From Chloroflexia bacterium (GTDB taxonomy: Bacteria > Chloroflexota > Chloroflexia > Thermomicrobiales > UBA6265), in contig JACCVE010000355.1 of assembly GCA_013698285.1 (NCBI GenBank), positions 1 through 15,861 on the forward strand: DNA of 15,861 bases. Direction: 5' to 3'. Below are positions 13,873 through 15,861 of this stretch, piece by piece. Every line of letters begins with the position of its first letter. Within the stretch, counting starts at the first letter, position 1. The position numbers and the translations under genes were made by a program. The notes under the pieces were generated by a model. That model did not search any database, was not told where the DNA came from, and saw nothing but the letters and a program-made list of their open reading frames with translations.

Positions 13873-14037
13873 CCGATACTCCAGCGGCGAGGGTGAGGCA
13901 ACGGTGGGATCGGGAACGGGTCGCGGCCGGCCCTCGTGGTCCCCGGGCCATGATAGTCCGCCCCGCCAGCCCGCCGCGACGGTCGCGACGGGCGATCGGG
14001 CGGGATGGCCCGTCGCCGGCGAGACGTGGGAGACGCG
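13873..14037. promoter_or_regulatory. Divergent promoter region between ctpA-type gene and coaX
   Basis: These 165 nt must hold the start signals of both genes. A minus-strand TATCAT (13950-13955) is a fair -10 for the protease gene, with a leader of about 70 nt; its -35 is weak. No convincing promoter was found for coaX. The longer coaX frame from 14005 lies in this spacer and is rejected. Confidence 0.25.
14028..14032 (+). promoter_or_regulatory. Ribosome binding site of coaX
   Basis: GGGAG, 5 nt before ATG 14038. It selects this ATG over one at 14005, and the resulting N-terminus MLLAVDVGNSNT matches the family. Confidence 0.75.
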
Positions 14038-14814
14038 ATGCTACTGGCGGTCGATGTCGGCAATTCCAACACGGTGATCGGCCTCTGCGACTCCGGGGCC
14101 AGCAAGGGTGTCCTTGAGGTCTGGCGCCTGACCACCGAGGCTGAGCGGATGCCGGACGAGTGGTTCTCGCTGCTCTGGCCGCTGCTGCGCGCCCGGGACC
14201 TGGAATTGACCGCGATCCAGGACGTGGTGGTGTCCAGCGTCGTTCCGACCGTCACTGGCTGGTTCGCGGCGATGTGCCGGCACAGGTTGGGCATCGACCC
14301 CCTGGTGGTGAGCATCGACCTCGACCTCGGCATGAGGGCATTGGTCGACCGGCCGAGCGAGGTCGGGGCCGACCGCCTGGTCAACACGGTGGCCGCCTTC
14401 CACCGCTACGGCGGGCCGGCCATCGTGATCGACTTCGGCACTGCCACGACCTTCGATGTAGTCTCGGCTGAGGGAAACTTCATCGGTGGGGCGATCGCGC
14501 CGGGACTGATGATCTCGCTCGAGGCTTTGACCGGGCGGGCCGCCCGGCTCTTCGCGGTGGACCTGGCGCTGCCAGAGTCGGCGATCGGGACCAACACCGT
14601 GACCAACATCCAGTCCGGCCTGGTGCTCGGGTACCTGGCGATGCTGGAGGGGATGATCGGCCGCATCCGGGCCGAGCTCGGCGGCACGGCGACGACCATC
14701 GCCACCGGAGGCTTGGCCCGGTTCTTCGCCGATGCCACCCCGATGATCGACCACCACGATGCCGACCTGATCATCGACGGCCTCCGGCTCATCCACCGGC
14801 GGGTGCGCGGCTGA
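14038..14814 (+). CDS. coaX: Type III pantothenate kinase
   Basis: CoaX phosphorylates pantothenate with ATP in the first committed step of coenzyme A synthesis. Unlike the type I enzyme it is not inhibited by CoA and needs a monovalent cation such as potassium. The 258 residues show the ASKHA-fold motifs: phosphate-binding D6-V-G-N-S-N-T at the very N-terminus, the pantothenate/catalytic region G110-A-D-R-L-V-N with Asp112, the second phosphate loop D132-F-G-T-A-T-T-F, and G-G-A-I-A-P-G-L (150-157). ATG 14038 follows GGGAG at 5 nt; 11 further in-frame codons upstream are not needed. A birA gene, often next to coaX in other bacteria, is not adjacent here. It is convergent with the M42 gene across only 7 nt. 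Confidence 0.95.
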   Translation: MLLAVDVGNSNTVIGLCDSGASKGVLEVWRLTTEAERMPDEWFSLLWPLLRARDLELTAIQDVVVSSVVPTVTGWFAAMCRHRLGIDPLVVSIDLDLGMRALVDRPSEVGADRLVNTVAAFHRYGGPAIVIDFGTATTFDVVSAEGNFIGGAIAPGLMISLEALTGRAARLFAVDLALPESAIGTNTVTNIQSGLVLGYLAMLEGMIGRIRAELGGTATTIATGGLARFFADATPMIDHHDADLIIDGLRLIHRRVRG

Positions 14815-14821
14815 CGCCGCA

Positions 14822-15861
14822 TCAGGCCGGGGTCATGGTGTCAGCGGCAAAGAACGACAGGTCGGTCTCGGCCGAGAACTCCCGGGCGAAGGCCTCGATC
14901 AGATCGAGGGCGCCGACCGCGTCGTGGATGTCGAGGACTTCGACCGGGGAGTGGGAATAGCGCCGGGCGAGGTTGACGATGCCGGTCGGTACGCCGGCCC
15001 GGACCAGGTGGACGGCGGCGGCGTCGGAATTGCCGCCCTGGAAGAGGCCCCGTTGCCATGGCCGACCGAGGGCCCGCGCGTGGCGGACGAGGTGTGCCGT
15101 CATGGCTGGCTGGGCGATGGCACCCCGGCTGGCACCCTGGCTGGATAGGGTGATCACGGGGCCCGCGCCGATGGTCACCGGGAGGTCCCGCGTCGCGGAG
15201 ACATCGGGCGTGCCCCCGCACGGCATCGTGTCGATGACGATCGCCGCGGTCGGATCGAGACGGTAGGTCACGATCTCGGCACCTCGCAGTCCGACCTCTT
15301 CCTGCGTCGTGATGACCAGGTGGATCGTGGCCTGGGGTTCCCGGTCGCGCAGGCGCTGGGCTAACTCGACCACCACGGCACAGCCGATCCTGTTATCGAT
15401 GGCCTTGCCCGAGATGCGATCCGGATTGGCCAGGCGCCTGAGGGGCGCGTCATAGGCGATCGCGTCACCGACCCGCACCCCGAGGGCCGCGACGGCCTCG
15501 GAGTCGTCGCAACCGAGGTCGAGGTACAGATCGCGAAGTGCGGGGGCGATCAGCCGCTCCGCCGGGGGTGTGATGTGCCCGGCCTTGGCACCGATCACTC
15601 CGGGCAGTCCCCGGACCCGGACCGCGCGGCCCACCAGCAGGGTTTCGACCACCCCGCCAACGCGTTCGAAGCGGATCATCCCGTCCGGTTCGATCGCCTT
15701 GACGATGGCGCCGATCTCGTCGGAGTGGGCGGCGATCATCAGCGAGGGTGTTCTTTCCGGTCCCCGCAGCGTGGCGACGAGGTTGCCGAACGGGTCGATC
15801 TCCAGGTCATCGACGTGGTCCCGGAGATCGGCCTCCAGGCGGCGTACCAGCGCGTGCTCGT
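14822..15861 (-). CDS. M42-family metallo-aminopeptidase, N-terminus beyond the window
   Basis: A di-metal aminopeptidase of the M42 family (glutamyl aminopeptidase/endoglucanase M relatives, TET peptidase type), which removes N-terminal residues from short peptides in the cytosol. The frame runs open to the window edge, giving 345 visible codons; a Met at 15739 is internal, because the typical M42 lead-in D-P-F-G-N-L-V-A precedes it. Metal and catalytic residues are present: His in A-A-H-S-D-E-I-G, Asp in G-K-A-I-D-N-R, the Glu pair in T-T-Q-E-E-V-G-L-R-G, Asp in A-I-V-I-D-T, and His in Y-S-H-S-P-V-E. Between them sits the small PDZ-like dodecamerisation insert. Its stop is 7 nt from the coaX stop. 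Only the first few dozen residues appear to be missing. The exact residue preference is not readable. Confidence 0.93.
   Translation of the reverse strand, partial: EHALVRRLEADLRDHVDDLEIDPFGNLVATLRGPERTPSLMIAAHSDEIGAIVKAIEPDGMIRFERVGGVVETLLVGRAVRVRGLPGVIGAKAGHITPPAERLIAPALRDLYLDLGCDDSEAVAALGVRVGDAIAYDAPLRRLANPDRISGKAIDNRIGCAVVVELAQRLRDREPQATIHLVITTQEEVGLRGAEIVTYRLDPTAAIVIDTMPCGGTPDVSATRDLPVTIGAGPVITLSSQGASRGAIAQPAMTAHLVRHARALGRPWQRGLFQGGNSDAAAVHLVRAGVPTGIVNLARRYSHSPVEVLDIHDAVGALDLIEAFAREFSAETDLSFFAADTMTPA

Noticed and set aside
12541..13896. 451-codon plus-strand frame opposite the S41 protease
   Set aside because: Antisense shadow of a gene with a clear transmembrane segment, PDZ domain and Ser/Lys dyad.
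1..15861. tRNA, rRNA, CRISPR array, insertion sequence or prophage
   Set aside because: Both strands were read for such structures; no cloverleaf, regular repeat-spacer array, transposase motif or integrase motif was found.

Overview
The window is a high-GC bacterial chromosome segment. No ribosomal RNA, tRNA, insertion sequence or CRISPR array is visible. Most genes are housekeeping or nutrient-response genes with good Shine-Dalgarno sites and frequent GTG or TTG starts. Gene content, base composition and the style of secreted protein (a signal peptide ending AIA-QD, then a Pro/Gly/Ser/Thr-rich mature start) suggest Chloroflexota, perhaps Thermomicrobia-like. That placement is inference: no marker gene here settles it.

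Left edge (1-728, minus strand). Two unrecognised genes sit in tandem. The upstream one (336-728) encodes 130 residues that read like a beta-grasp, ubiquitin-like protein ending exactly in Leu-Ile-Gly-Gly. The downstream one starts 9 nt later and runs off the window. A good sigma70-type promoter overlapped by two dyads lies in front of the pair. This is the most unusual part of the window.

Positions 729-1323 hold no gene. Next come a stand-alone cyanophycin synthetase (cphA, plus), a 426-nt convergent spacer with two perfect inverted repeats, a HAD-IIA sugar phosphatase-like gene (minus), and a divergent M20 metallopeptidase/deacylase (plus).

From 6763 to 13872 everything is on the minus strand. 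In transcription order: a membrane-anchored S41 processing protease with a PDZ domain (ctpA type), an OmpR/PhoB-type response regulator, then pstS, pstC, pstA, pstB and phoU. This is a complete high-affinity phosphate uptake module with its regulator and its PhoU signalling protein. Directly before the regulator lie three to four direct repeats of a TTACA-type hexamer with an 11-bp period, the architecture of a Pho box. pstA overlaps pstC by 4 nt and pstB starts 3 nt after pstA. A long hairpin separates pstS from pstC, the usual place for setting binding protein above permease expression. No PhoR-type histidine kinase lies in the window.

Right edge. Type III pantothenate kinase (coaX, plus, first step of coenzyme A synthesis) is divergent from ctpA and convergent, with a 7-nt gap, with an M42-family metallo-aminopeptidase (minus) whose N-terminus lies beyond the window.

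Several longest open frames carry spurious N-terminal extensions. Starts were reset from ribosome binding sites and family N-termini for the ubiquitin-like gene, the M20 gene, phoU, pstA, pstC, pstS, the response regulator and coaX.
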